From assembly GCF_021538895.1 (NCBI RefSeq), contig NZ_JADDRL010000003.1:140001-204000 (forward strand): a stretch of DNA of 64,000 nucleotides, given 5' to 3'. This stretch comes from Streptomyces olivochromogenes. GTDB taxonomy: Bacteria; Actinomycetota; Actinomycetes; Streptomycetales; Streptomycetaceae. Shown piece after piece: positions 10,001 through 18,017 of this stretch (position 1 is the stretch's first letter; each line of letters starts with the position of its first letter). The position numbers and the translations under genes are program-made. A model generated the notes under the pieces. It had not been told where the DNA came from and did no database searches. It worked only from the letters and a program-made list of their open reading frames with translations.

Positions 10001-11316
10001 GAGAGGATGACGTGGGCGTTCGTACCGCCGAACCCGAAGGCGGACACGGCGGCGCGGCGGGGGCCCGGACGGCCGTCCGGCCAGTCGCGTCCCTCGCGGA
10101 CCACGGGCAGGTCCTCGACGAGGGGCCGCTGCACGCCGATCGTCGGCGGCATGTGCCCGTGCCCCATCGCCAGGATCACCTTCAGCAGACTGCTCAGGCC
10201 CGCCACGGTGAGCAGATGGCCCAGGTTGCCCTTCACGGAGCCGAGCGGCGGCACCGCGCCCCGCTCACCGAACCAGGCGGCCACCGACTCGGCCTCCGTG
10301 CCGTCGCCGATGGGCGTGCCGGTGGCGTGGCACTCCAGGTAGTCCACCTGCTCGGGACCGAACCCGGCCTGCCGGTAGGCGAGTTCGTAGGAGCCGAGCT
10401 GCCCGGCCGGGTTGGGCACCAGCAGGTGGCGGCCGGCGCCGTCGTTGGACAGGCCGATGCCGTCGACCACCGCGTGGATGCGGTCGCCGTCGGCGAGGGC
10501 GTCCGCGAGGCGTCGCACCGCGACCATGCCGGCGCCCTGACCGGTCAGGATGCCGGTGGAGCGGCCGTCGAAGGGCTGGCTGACCCCGTTGCCGGGGTAG
10601 GCGTGCAGGTCCGAGAAGGAGAGGTGGATGAGCGTCGGGTCGGGGGCGCAGACACCGCCGGCCAGCACCAGGTCGGCCTGGCCGGTGGCGAGATGGTCGC
10701 AGGCCAGCTTCAGCGCGTACAGGGCCGAGGAACAGGCGGCGTCGAGGGCGTAGCGGGGGCCGCCGAGGCCGAGCGCGGCGGCCGTGACCCGGGCGGGGGC
10801 GCCGCTCACTCGGGCGTCGGCGGGGTGCACCGCGGCCGGGTCGAGCAGCGGGGCCGGGGCGGGCGCCGGGAGCCCGGACCCGCGCAGGCCGTCCAGGACG
10901 GCCTCCCGCACCAGGGGCAGGCTGATCCGGGCGGACGCCGGGGTGGGGAAGGAGTAGTCGCCCACCACCAGGCCGGTGCGGGCGAGGAGTTCGGACCGGC
11001 CGGCGTGGCCGCTGTCGCGCAGCGCCTCGCGGGCCACGTGCAGGGACCAGTGGAAGACGCGGTCGAGGCGGGTGAGGTCCTCGGCGCGGAGCAGGTAGCC
11101 GGTCGGGTCGAACTCGAAACCGGTGACGAACCCGCCGCGGACGCAGGTGATGGTGTGGTCGGGGTCGGCGTCGCGGGGGTCCGGGGCCGGTCCGAAGACC
11201 TCCGGGCCGCCCTCCGTGCGGCTGTCGACGCCGTCGCGCAGGTTCTTCCAGAACGCGTCGGGAGTGTCCGCCCCGGGGAAGAGGCAGGAGATTCCGACGA
11301 TCGCGAACTTGGGCAT
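4054..11316 (-). CDS. pfaC-like: PfaC-like megasynthase: KS-CLF-AT and four hotdog (DH) modules
   Basis: Seen: 2420 aa; ATG (MPKFAIVGIS) chosen because GGAGGA lies just upstream; a TTG six codons earlier lacks a site. Domains: ketosynthase about 1-440 with Cys195 (DAACSSALY), His330 (ECHATGTP) and His367 (NLGHL); chain-length-factor-like KS about 468-930 in which the active Cys is Gly680 (SSDGAGG); acyltransferase about 1040-1400 with GYSLGES, Ser1147; an Ala/Pro-rich linker; then four hotdog folds from about 1640 to the end. Modules two and four keep FabA-like active motifs, CHFPDDPVLAGS (His1915) and CHFHRDPVMPGS (His2309); one and three look like inactive partners. Known: PfaC proteins carry KS-CLF plus paired dehydratase/isomerase modules that create cis double bonds; here an AT, separate as PfaB in marine bacteria, is built in. 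It works with the PfaA-like gene 81 bases upstream. Confidence 0.93.
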   Translation of the reverse strand: MPKFAIVGISCLFPGADTPDAFWKNLRDGVDSRTEGGPEVFGPAPDPRDADPDHTITCVRGGFVTGFEFDPTGYLLRAEDLTRLDRVFHWSLHVAREALRDSGHAGRSELLARTGLVVGDYSFPTPASARISLPLVREAVLDGLRGSGLPAPAPAPLLDPAAVHPADARVSGAPARVTAAALGLGGPRYALDAACSSALYALKLACDHLATGQADLVLAGGVCAPDPTLIHLSFSDLHAYPGNGVSQPFDGRSTGILTGQGAGMVAVRRLADALADGDRIHAVVDGIGLSNDGAGRHLLVPNPAGQLGSYELAYRQAGFGPEQVDYLECHATGTPIGDGTEAESVAAWFGERGAVPPLGSVKGNLGHLLTVAGLSSLLKVILAMGHGHMPPTIGVQRPLVEDLPVVREGRDWPDGRPGPRRAAVSAFGFGGTNAHVILSQRAEPEEAQPQHTASQDAAAEHTEPVVPSALDVVGLGAHFGTLDSVTALERALHDGTDAFQPLPAPRWRGLEDTAGGTLERAGLDRGHLPEGGFVDRVELDPADHRIPPADLRNYNLQHALMSEVADEALRDAGYDRDVPPGQKAPAPRRIAVVVAMEIEPSAHLHLARHGLGDFLRRAYEEAGLRPTDEQRAALADIARDAVHEPIVANEVLSYIGNIMAGRISSLWNLTGPSFTVSSDGAGGAEALQIAQLLLLDETVEAVLVGAVDLAGSPERLLLRGARPVAGAGLSFGDGQQGVRIGEGAGAVVVTRPGQGARPAYARVDSIAVRHCAPVDGVLPEADESVLAEAAGQALAAAGIGPGDVGYVEAHAGGTPVSDRAELAALARVYPAGCGAVALGSAKAQLGDTQAASALAGLLRAVLCLHHGQVPGAPGWRRPAAELADAFAASALHVPDASRPWLRGGDTKRRYAAVNVIGSDGAHGHLVLSADRTRGDAVPSDWRRACAPVLLPLGAPDLAGLLAEVDRHLALLADGGDPYRLARAAAERLPGAALRVVLVGRDREQLRQQLELAARDLTDAFHKGEEWTTPAGSCFAPRPIGPEGKVALVYPGAFNSYPGLGQDLFRVFPSLLTRFEAEAADPDRMFRAAQLYPRTQVTPDRRELMALEGRLGEDIPFMLATGTTFAILYTDLVRELLGVPAHGAFGYSLGESSMLFATGGWRRSARRDDRISATPLFRDRLTGPRRTVRELWELPEDTPDEAVWGSFVLLESADRITRALAGHDRVFLTHVNTPTEAVVAGDPAQCRKLIEELGCPSARSPVGSVMHCPVVDGELAGLAELNDHPTGSPGGLELFSAYDYGTVGDLDRSEVARRIARTLRGTVDFPRLVRTAHDRGFRYFIETGPGATCTRWVHDTLGDAPHVAAPVDRRGVPAARSVAQLAARLAAHGVPVDLAALLGPDPVPAARPARLRVPVGGGASIPARIAERAAALPAPDQSPGARPEPAPSVRTAPAPVAAAVDVKDVRPAPVAAVSLEVTDLMPADPTLDDAEVITFDGEPIAFLPWAEPAALAPAPPAPGSRPAPTPSAPAAGARESHGPSDGAAAGLVREIRQQMMTTHSVVMETQRILQEHTLTRMEALLDDRTAAPEAAVETPAAEATAEARALPAPPPALPALPAPKTPESPKSPDVIWDEQQLLAFATGRLADVFGPEFEPIDSYAKRVRLPAPPYHFVTRVTALRAETGVYEPSFIRTEYDVPKDAWYAVDGGVPPAVAIEAGQCDLLLISYLGIDFRNKGERVYRLLDSKLVFHGDLPRAGQTLRYDISINRFVRQGDTTLFFFSYLCYADGELILELKDACAGFFSQAELDTPLGVVVTEKERQRRAALTKTWFKPLAYTDTNRLGAGELELLADGRPGEVFGPHHAQDPGLNPALRLPDARLRMVDEIRIDRTGGPRGLGAITAYKRLEPDAWYFACHFPDDPVLAGSMVAEGAVQTLQAYLLHQGMHLVLPDARFQTIIGLETEVQVRGQITPQHREIRYEIEVMELTLLPRPSVIADVLVYLGDKPVIRMRDFGIQIREKDGTPYRPPLGGVPGFLGRRNRDGEPAMINELHLAHAAKGDLGTAMGPEFDVYKESRAPYIPNGDFQFVDRIMRFDGTRGELKPGAEMVTEYDSPADAWYYGDNSHPHMPNCVYMETSLQAAILLGYYLGATLKQPETQYSIRNLDGTATLVKDIDLRGRTIRHHSTLLMTSAVQGAVLQNFRYELSADGEVFYTGESLFGYFSEAALANQVGLDNGTYVAPWIEQAKPSGVRRIELPDDAPQFSGGLPLPGGHFHLVDHVDLVEDGGKHGKGYLHGRRRIRPDEWYFDCHFHRDPVMPGSLGVEAILQALRLYVLEQGLAQGIGRPRFALATDVPMSWKYRGQILRHDGELFFDAHVKEVRRDGERLVVIADADLWKPGLRIYELTDVAIEVRPDDTRDQA

Positions 11317-11397
11317 GGCAGCTGTCTCCTCCAAGGTGCCGGGTCCCGGCGGGCGGGGGAAAGCCCGCCCGCCGGGACCGGCGATCCGTAGGTCGGC

Positions 11398-14300
11398 TCA
11401 GCGGCTCGCGAACTTGGCGGCCAGCTGCGGGGTGGACACGAGGGAAACGCCCGTGAAGCGGGTCAGCACCCGTCCGTCGGGGGCGCAGGCCGTCACGGTG
11501 AGCGTCGCGCTCGTGCCGTTCGCCGACACCGGCTCCACCACCACGACGAAGGGCTCGCCGTCCGGCAGCGCCTCGTACAGGTCGGCCTGTGCCACCGACA
11601 TCGGCAGGCTCGCCGTGTCCCGGCTCAACCGCATCCACACCAGCGCGGCCTGCAACAGCAGGTCGGCGGTGTCGGGCGCGTACCGTTCGGTGCCGAACGC
11701 GCCGCCCGCGGGCCGGTGTTCGGCCAGCGCGCACTCCAGCACCAGCCGCGCCTCACCGGACTCCAGCACCCGGCGCAGCCCGCGCAGCGACTCGCCGTGG
11801 AAGAGCGTGCCGTCGCCGTAGAAGGCCTGGGCGTCGGTGCCGCCGCCGAGCGCGGGCAGCCCGGACAGCCGTCCGGCTTCGGGTGCGGTGCCGCCCAGGA
11901 CGACCCGGGCCGCGTAGTGCGGTCGTACGGCCCCGTCGGCGCTCACCGACCGGATCGACACGTCGGCCTCGGCCTCGTCGGGCGTCGGGTCCACGGAGAG
12001 CCGGAACCGGCCCGTGCCCGGGCCGCCGTCGAAGACGACGCCCTTGTGCACCGCGAAGTCCCGGATCGTGGAGACGACATGGCCCGTGAGACGCTCGACG
12101 GCGCCCGCCGCCCAGCCCAGCGCCGCCACGGCCGGCAGCACCGGGGCGTCGCCGATCACGTGGTCGGCGACCAGCGGTTCGGTCACCAGCGCGGACAGGT
12201 CGCGTTCCAGGACGACCGGCGCGGTGGGCACGGCGTGCTCGCGCACCGACAGCGGGGTGGTCGGCCCGAGGACGGTGACCACGTCACCGGCCCGCTCGGG
12301 CGCGAACTGCTCGGTGAACAGCCGGGTTCCGGTCTCCATCGGGATCAGGGCGATGCCCCGCTCCTCGAACACCGCCTTGATCTGCGGCGACACCATGCCG
12401 CTGTCCCAGGCGCCCCAGTTCAGCGAGGAGACGTGCGCCTCGGGGTGGCGGCCCTTGAAAGCGGTGGCCCAGGCGTTGAGGACCTCGTTGGCCATGGCGT
12501 AGTCCGACTGGCCACGGTTGCCGAAGAAGCCCGCGACCGACGAGAACAGCACGACGTGGCGCAGCCGTTCGGCCGGCACGGCGGCGACGACCGAGCGGAG
12601 CCCGCCGAGCTTGACGGAGAAGACGCGCTCGATCTCGGCCGCCTTCTTCGCGGAGATCAGCTGGTCCGCCAGGACACCGGCGCCGTGCACCAGGCCGGTG
12701 ATCCGCTCGCGGTACGGCGCCAGGGCGGCGGCGGTCGCGGCGGCGTCGGTGATGTCGACGGCGAGGTACTCGGCCTCGCTGCCGGCGGCCCGTATCTCGG
12801 CCAGGGTCCGCCGGACCTCGCGCTCGCCGACGACCGCCTGGTAGAGCTGCTCGACCCGCTTGGGCGTCGGCTTCTCGCCCGCCCGCTTGAGTTCGGCGAC
12901 GGCCGCCGCCTTGAGCTCGCCCGCGTCGTTCAGCCCGTGCGCCCACCGCGGCTCCTCGCCGAGCGCGGTACGGCCCAGGAGCAGCAGGCCGGGCCGGTGC
13001 GCCGCGGCCAGGGCCACCGCGCAGCGGGCGGTGATCCCGCGCCCGCCGCCGGTGACGACCAGGAGGTCGTCCGGCGTGAGCGGGGTGCCGGCCGTCGCGG
13101 GGGCGTCCAGGGCGAGAGTCGGGGTGACCCGCCGGGTGCCGTCACGGCCCACCTGGACCGGGCCGGCGGCCGCGTCGTACACCTCCTCCAGGACCAGGTC
13201 GGCCGCCTTGTCGGCGCCGAGCGCGGGGGCCAGGTCGACCGCGCGGCAGAACAACTCGGGGGCCTCCACCGCCAGCGTCTTGACCAGCCCGCCGACACCG
13301 CCGGCGGGCGCCGCGTCCTCGCGCAGCTCGTGGAGCCCGAAGGATCCGTCGAGCCGGGTGACCGTGACGTAGGCGGCCCGGTGACCGGTGGCCGCGGCGG
13401 CGGTCAGCGGGGCGACCAGGTGCCGGGCGATGAGCAGCGTGTGCGCGAGCCTGCGCACACCCTCGGCCCACGGCAGGTCGTCCGCGGCGGCGAAGACGAC
13501 GGCCAGGTGCGGCGGTTCGTCACCCAACTCCTCGATTCGGGAGGCGAGTTCGGTGGCGCCCCAGCCGGTCAGCGGCAGGTCGGTCGCGCCCTCGACGCGC
13601 TGCGGCACGCCCGGCAGGCGCAGCACCCGCACCCGCCAGCCTTCCGTGCCCAGCCGGGCGGCCACGGCCTCGACGACCTCACTGCCGTCGTCCACGACGA
13701 GCGCGCTCGCACCCTGCGGCGAGCCCCCGAGGAGCCGGTCCGGCAGCGGCAGATCCAGCAGCGCGGCGTGGCCCCGGCCGATCGCCGCGGGGGCGGTGGG
13801 CGGGGACGCGACGGGCGAGGACGCTTCTTGCACGACCGCTTCGGATGTCTCGGAGGCCCCGGTCATCCCGGTGACGAACCCGACGATGTCACCCAACGTC
13901 CGCAGCTCCGCCAGCTGTTCGGGGCCGACGGGGGTGGGGCTGGGGAACTGTTCCTGGAGGAGGCCCATGATTTCGACGCGTTTGATGGAGTCGATGCCGA
14001 GGTCGGCCTCGACGTCCATGGTGAGGTCGAGCATCTCGGCCGGGTAGCCGGTCTTCTCCGACACGACGCCGAGGAGGGCGGCCGTGACGGCCTCGGTGCT
14101 GATGCCGATGACCGGGGCGGAGGCGACGGCCGGTGCGGGGTCCGGCGTGCCGCCGAGGCTGAGCACGAAGCCGACGATCTCGTTCAGGGTGCGCAGTTCG
14201 GCGAGTTGCTCGGGGCCGACGGGGGTGGGGCTGGGGAACTGTTCCTGGAGGAGGCCCATGATTTCGACGCGCTTGATGGAGTCGATGCCCAAGTCCGCCT

Positions 14301-17300
14301 CCACGTCCATGCCGAGGTCGAGCATTTCCGCCGGGTAGCCGGTCTTCTGGGAGACCACGTCGAGCAGGGCCGCCGACACGTCGTCCGCCGAGACCGAGGA
14401 TGTCGGCCGCGCGGCGGAGGTGGGAGCGGGAGTGGCCGGGGTCTCGGAGTGCACCGCCGGGGCAGCGGTGGGCGGGGCAATCGGGGTGGCGGTGACCGTG
14501 GCCTCGGGGAGCGCCATCGGTGCGGCGGCGGTCGGACCCTGGGCGAGCGCCGCCGGTGCGACGGTCGCGCCCGGCTGGACGGCCGGGGTCACGGGAGTCG
14601 CGACGGGCAGCTCGGCGACCGGAGCGGCGGAGTCCGCCGGTGCGCCCGCGCCGAGCTCCAACGACGCCAGGTCCCGCAGGATCTCGTTGGCCCGCAGATG
14701 CGTGCGCCCGATGGCCAGCCCGTGCTCCTTGACGGAGGCCACGCCCTGGATCACGGAGTCGACCCGGCCCTGCTCGTCGGCCCGCTCCAGGAGCCCCATC
14801 ATGCGCTGGGCGCTGCTGAGCTGGCCCTTCAGATAGTCGTCGTGCAGGGCCAGGTGGTCGGCGATCAGCGAGGACAGCCGATCCTCGGCCTGCGCGGGGT
14901 CGGGGACGGGGGCGGGGTGATGTTCTGCCACGGGCTCGCTCTCCAGGACGTCTTCGGGGAGGGACAGGGCCGCCGGCACCGGCTGCGCGGCCCGCGGCCG
15001 CTCGGCCACGGCCGTCCCGGTGGCCGGCACCGGCAGGGGGGCCTTCGCGGCCCGTGGTACCGGCGGCGTGGCCTCGGCCGGCCGGTCCGTGTGGACGGGT
15101 CGCGCGGCCGGGTCCGACGGGGAGTCGCCCGGACGCTCGACCCGGTAGCCGTTCTCCAGGGCTTCGCGATACGCGGCCCTGCGGGCGTCGGGCACATGGT
15201 TGATGCCGTTGAGTGGCACGGTCATGCCCTTGACGGGCTCGACGGCCGGCGGCTCGGCGGCATAGCCGTCGTCCGCCGCCAACGGAAGGCCCAGAACCGC
15301 GAGTTGGGCCACCGCGCGCTTGAGGGCGACGTCGGCGTCACCGCCGCTGCCCGGGTCCAGCTGCACCGCGTAGTGCTCGCGCTCGCCGAGGATGCGGTCG
15401 ACCAGCCGGGTCAGCACGCCCTTCGGGCCGAACTCCACGAACGTACGGAAGCCCGCCGCGTACATCTCCTCGACCCGGTCGGCGAACTCGACGGGCTTGA
15501 CGAGCTGTTCCACCAGGGTGCGCCGGTTGGCGTCGGCGTCCGAACCGTAGGCGGCTCCGGGCGAGTTGGCGAACACCGGACGGCGCGGCGCGCCGATCCC
15601 GGCCTCGGCGACCCGGCGTCCGAACTCCTCCACCGCGTGGGCCACGAAGGGGGTGTGGAAGGCCGCGGACACCGGCAGGCGCAGGGCCCGCACGCCGGCC
15701 GCGCCCGCCGCCTCCACGAACCGCTCCACGGCCTCGGTGGCACCGCCGACCACGATCTGGTCGGGGGCGTTGCGGTTGCAGACGATCAACTCGGGGTGCT
15801 CGCAGAGCAGTTGGCTCGCCTGCTCCGCGGGCGCGGTGACGGCGGCCATGGCACCGGCGTCGAAGCCGGGCTCGGATCCGGCGCCCCGCGGCGGCGCCAT
15901 CGCCGCCCCGCGGGCCCGCGCCAGGGCGAAGTACGTGTCGTCGTCGACGGCGCCCGCGGCCCACAGCGCGGCCAGCTCGCCGAAGCTGTGCCCGAGGAAC
16001 CCGTCGGCGTCGAAGCCGAGCCCGGTCAGATAGCGGTAGTGGCCGGCCGCCAGCGCGCCGATGGCGGGCTGGGCGTACTCGGTGCGGCGCAGCTCGCTCT
16101 CCTGGGCCGCGCGGGTCACCTCGTCGAAGGCCGGCGGCGGGAACGCCACCCGGGACAGCGGCCGTGCGTGCTCCCCGAACGCGGCGTTGGCCCGGTCGAA
16201 GGCCGCCCGCAGCGGCGGCAGCGCGAGCACCGCGGCGCGGCCGGGCTCGACGTACTGGCTGCCCTGTCCGGCGAAGAGGGCGCCCACCTTGCCCGTGGCG
16301 GCGGCCGAGCGGCCGAAGTAGAGGCCCTTGGGGTGCGACCAGGCCTCGGCCGCGGGCCGTGCGCGCAGCTGGGCGGCCGCGAGGGCGCGCAGCTCGGCGA
16401 GTTCCGCCTCGGTGCGGGCGACCAGGGCGAGCCGCGGGTGGTCGGCGGGAGCCCGGTCGGACGCGGGCTCCGCACCGCCCTCCACTGCCCGGACCAGCTC
16501 ATCCATGTCAGGCGCATGCCATAGATGAACGCGGCTCACGGGGAACATCACCCGCAGGTCGTCCCCGTCCCCGTGCTCCTCCAGCACCAGGTGGAAGTTG
16601 GTGCCGCCGAAGCCGAACGACGAGACGGCCGCCCGGCGCCGAGGACGGCGCGGGTCGCGGATCCAGGGCCGGGTGTGCGTGCCGACGTAGAACGGACTGG
16701 TGGGCCAGTCGATCGCGGGGTTCGGCCGCTCCACGTTGATCGTCGGCGGCAGCAGCCTGTGGTGCAGGGCGAGCGACAGTTTGATCATCCCGGCCGCGCC
16801 GGCGGCCGCCTTGGTGTGGCCGATCTGCGACTTCACACTGCCGACGGCGGCGAACTGCCGGTCCTCGGTGAACTCCGAGACCACCGCCGAGAGCGCGGAG
16901 AGCTCGGTCGCCTCGCCGACCGCGGTACCCGTGCCGTGCGCCTCGAACAGCTCGATCGAGTCCGGGGTGACGTCCGCGTCCTCGTAGGCCCGGCGCAGGG
17001 CTGCCATCTGCCCCTCCTTGCGCGGGGCGTAGATGGACTTGAAGCGGCCGTCGCTCGACGAACCGATGCCCCGCAGGACGGCGTAGATCCGGTTGCCGTC
17101 CCGCTCGGCGTCGGCGAGCCGGCGCAGCGCCAGCATGCCGATGCCCTCACCGATGAGGGTGCCGTCCGCGTTCTCGTCGAAGGGGCGGATGCGGCCGGAC
17201 TTGGAGAAGGCGGGCGTCTTGCTGAAGCACAGGTACATGAAGATGGTGTTCTCGGCGTCGCAGCCGCCCACCAGCATCGTGTCCGAGCGGCGCTCCAGCA

Positions 17301-17988
17301 GGTCGCTGACGGCGGCCTTCACCGCGCCGAGCGAGCTGGCGCAGGCGGCGTCGATCGTCATGTTGGTGCCGCCGAGGTCGAGGCGGTTGGCGATGCGGCC
17401 GGCCACGACGTTGCCCAGCATGCCGGGGAAGGAGTTCTCCTCCCAGGGTGCGAAGGCCAGCTTGAACTTCTCGGCGATCTCGTCGGCGTCCCGGTCGGAC
17501 AGTCCGCAGCTGCGGACGACCTCCTTGAGGACCGGCGTCTGCAGACGGGCGGAGAGCGGCTGGGTGAGCTGGTTCGCGCCGGTGACGCCGAGCACGACGC
17601 CGGTGCGCGAGGCGTCGTACCAGCCCTGGTCGGCGCCCGCGTCCTTGAGCAGGTCGCGGGCCACGACGAGGCTCAACAGCTGGAGTACGTCGGTGACTTC
17701 GAGGGTGTTGGGCGGGAGCCCGAACTCCAGCGGGTTGAACGGGACGGTGGGGATGAAGCCACCGCGCTTGGAGTACGTCTTGTCGGGTGCGGCGGGGTCG
17801 GAGTCGTAGTGCTGCGAGACGTCCCAGTGGGTCGCGGGGACGTCCTCGACGCAGTCCGCGGCCGAGACGACGTTCGTCCAGAACTCGCGCAGGTCGCGGG
17901 ACTTGGGATACAGAGCGGACAGTCCGACGATCGCGACCGGATCCTTGGCCAGTCGGCGATCGAGGTCGGCGGGGTTCGAAGCGTTCAC
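11398..17988 (-). CDS. pfaA-like: PfaA-like megasynthase: KS-MAT-ACP-ACP-KR-DH
   Basis: Seen: 2196 aa; GTG start (MNASNPADLD) behind AGAG. Domains: ketosynthase 1-470 with Cys216 (TIDAACASS), His351 (HGTGTAVG), His391 (SQIGHTK); malonyl-type acyltransferase about 565-860 with GHSFGE, Ser668, and His778; a long Ala/Pro linker holding a helical stretch near 1050-1130; two tandem acyl carrier domains, each LGIDSIKRVE, with Ser1237 and Ser1334 as predicted phosphopantetheine sites; ketoreductase with TGGGRGIT near 1645 and SSVAGFFG...Y1830; and a C-terminal polyketide-synthase-type dehydratase with ADHVIGDAPVLPA, His1943. Known: this is the PfaA layout, but PUFA synthases usually carry four to nine ACPs; only two are here. 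Role: iterative condensation, ketoreduction and dehydration. It lies 29 bases after the thioesterase gene, in the same operon. Confidence 0.94.
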   Translation of the reverse strand: MNASNPADLDRRLAKDPVAIVGLSALYPKSRDLREFWTNVVSAADCVEDVPATHWDVSQHYDSDPAAPDKTYSKRGGFIPTVPFNPLEFGLPPNTLEVTDVLQLLSLVVARDLLKDAGADQGWYDASRTGVVLGVTGANQLTQPLSARLQTPVLKEVVRSCGLSDRDADEIAEKFKLAFAPWEENSFPGMLGNVVAGRIANRLDLGGTNMTIDAACASSLGAVKAAVSDLLERRSDTMLVGGCDAENTIFMYLCFSKTPAFSKSGRIRPFDENADGTLIGEGIGMLALRRLADAERDGNRIYAVLRGIGSSSDGRFKSIYAPRKEGQMAALRRAYEDADVTPDSIELFEAHGTGTAVGEATELSALSAVVSEFTEDRQFAAVGSVKSQIGHTKAAAGAAGMIKLSLALHHRLLPPTINVERPNPAIDWPTSPFYVGTHTRPWIRDPRRPRRRAAVSSFGFGGTNFHLVLEEHGDGDDLRVMFPVSRVHLWHAPDMDELVRAVEGGAEPASDRAPADHPRLALVARTEAELAELRALAAAQLRARPAAEAWSHPKGLYFGRSAAATGKVGALFAGQGSQYVEPGRAAVLALPPLRAAFDRANAAFGEHARPLSRVAFPPPAFDEVTRAAQESELRRTEYAQPAIGALAAGHYRYLTGLGFDADGFLGHSFGELAALWAAGAVDDDTYFALARARGAAMAPPRGAGSEPGFDAGAMAAVTAPAEQASQLLCEHPELIVCNRNAPDQIVVGGATEAVERFVEAAGAAGVRALRLPVSAAFHTPFVAHAVEEFGRRVAEAGIGAPRRPVFANSPGAAYGSDADANRRTLVEQLVKPVEFADRVEEMYAAGFRTFVEFGPKGVLTRLVDRILGEREHYAVQLDPGSGGDADVALKRAVAQLAVLGLPLAADDGYAAEPPAVEPVKGMTVPLNGINHVPDARRAAYREALENGYRVERPGDSPSDPAARPVHTDRPAEATPPVPRAAKAPLPVPATGTAVAERPRAAQPVPAALSLPEDVLESEPVAEHHPAPVPDPAQAEDRLSSLIADHLALHDDYLKGQLSSAQRMMGLLERADEQGRVDSVIQGVASVKEHGLAIGRTHLRANEILRDLASLELGAGAPADSAAPVAELPVATPVTPAVQPGATVAPAALAQGPTAAAPMALPEATVTATPIAPPTAAPAVHSETPATPAPTSAARPTSSVSADDVSAALLDVVSQKTGYPAEMLDLGMDVEADLGIDSIKRVEIMGLLQEQFPSPTPVGPEQLAELRTLNEIVGFVLSLGGTPDPAPAVASAPVIGISTEAVTAALLGVVSEKTGYPAEMLDLTMDVEADLGIDSIKRVEIMGLLQEQFPSPTPVGPEQLAELRTLGDIVGFVTGMTGASETSEAVVQEASSPVASPPTAPAAIGRGHAALLDLPLPDRLLGGSPQGASALVVDDGSEVVEAVAARLGTEGWRVRVLRLPGVPQRVEGATDLPLTGWGATELASRIEELGDEPPHLAVVFAAADDLPWAEGVRRLAHTLLIARHLVAPLTAAAATGHRAAYVTVTRLDGSFGLHELREDAAPAGGVGGLVKTLAVEAPELFCRAVDLAPALGADKAADLVLEEVYDAAAGPVQVGRDGTRRVTPTLALDAPATAGTPLTPDDLLVVTGGGRGITARCAVALAAAHRPGLLLLGRTALGEEPRWAHGLNDAGELKAAAVAELKRAGEKPTPKRVEQLYQAVVGEREVRRTLAEIRAAGSEAEYLAVDITDAAATAAALAPYRERITGLVHGAGVLADQLISAKKAAEIERVFSVKLGGLRSVVAAVPAERLRHVVLFSSVAGFFGNRGQSDYAMANEVLNAWATAFKGRHPEAHVSSLNWGAWDSGMVSPQIKAVFEERGIALIPMETGTRLFTEQFAPERAGDVVTVLGPTTPLSVREHAVPTAPVVLERDLSALVTEPLVADHVIGDAPVLPAVAALGWAAGAVERLTGHVVSTIRDFAVHKGVVFDGGPGTGRFRLSVDPTPDEAEADVSIRSVSADGAVRPHYAARVVLGGTAPEAGRLSGLPALGGGTDAQAFYGDGTLFHGESLRGLRRVLESGEARLVLECALAEHRPAGGAFGTERYAPDTADLLLQAALVWMRLSRDTASLPMSVAQADLYEALPDGEPFVVVVEPVSANGTSATLTVTACAPDGRVLTRFTGVSLVSTPQLAAKFASR
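13921..14271. repeat. Direct repeat of 60 identical bases encoding the two ACP domains
   Basis: Bases 13921-13980 recur exactly at 14212-14271, offset 291 bases (97 codons); near-identity continues on both sides through the phosphopantetheine-site segment. The copies encode the same residues around LLQEQFPSPTPVGPEQLAEL in both ACP domains. Neighbouring linkers are not conserved, so the repeat reflects a domain duplication kept uniform by recent origin or by gene conversion. Confidence 0.9.
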
Positions 17989-18017
17989 GGCGAGGCTCTC
18001 TTGTCGGACGGGGACGG

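Noticed and set aside
8254..11391. Plus-strand open frame of 1045 residues opposite the PfaC-like gene
   Set aside because: Antisense shadow of a high-GC gene.
11716..16524. Long plus-strand open frame (1602 residues) opposite the PfaA-like gene
   Set aside because: Antisense shadow; composition without domains and without a ribosome site, whereas the minus strand shows KS, AT, ACP and KR motifs.
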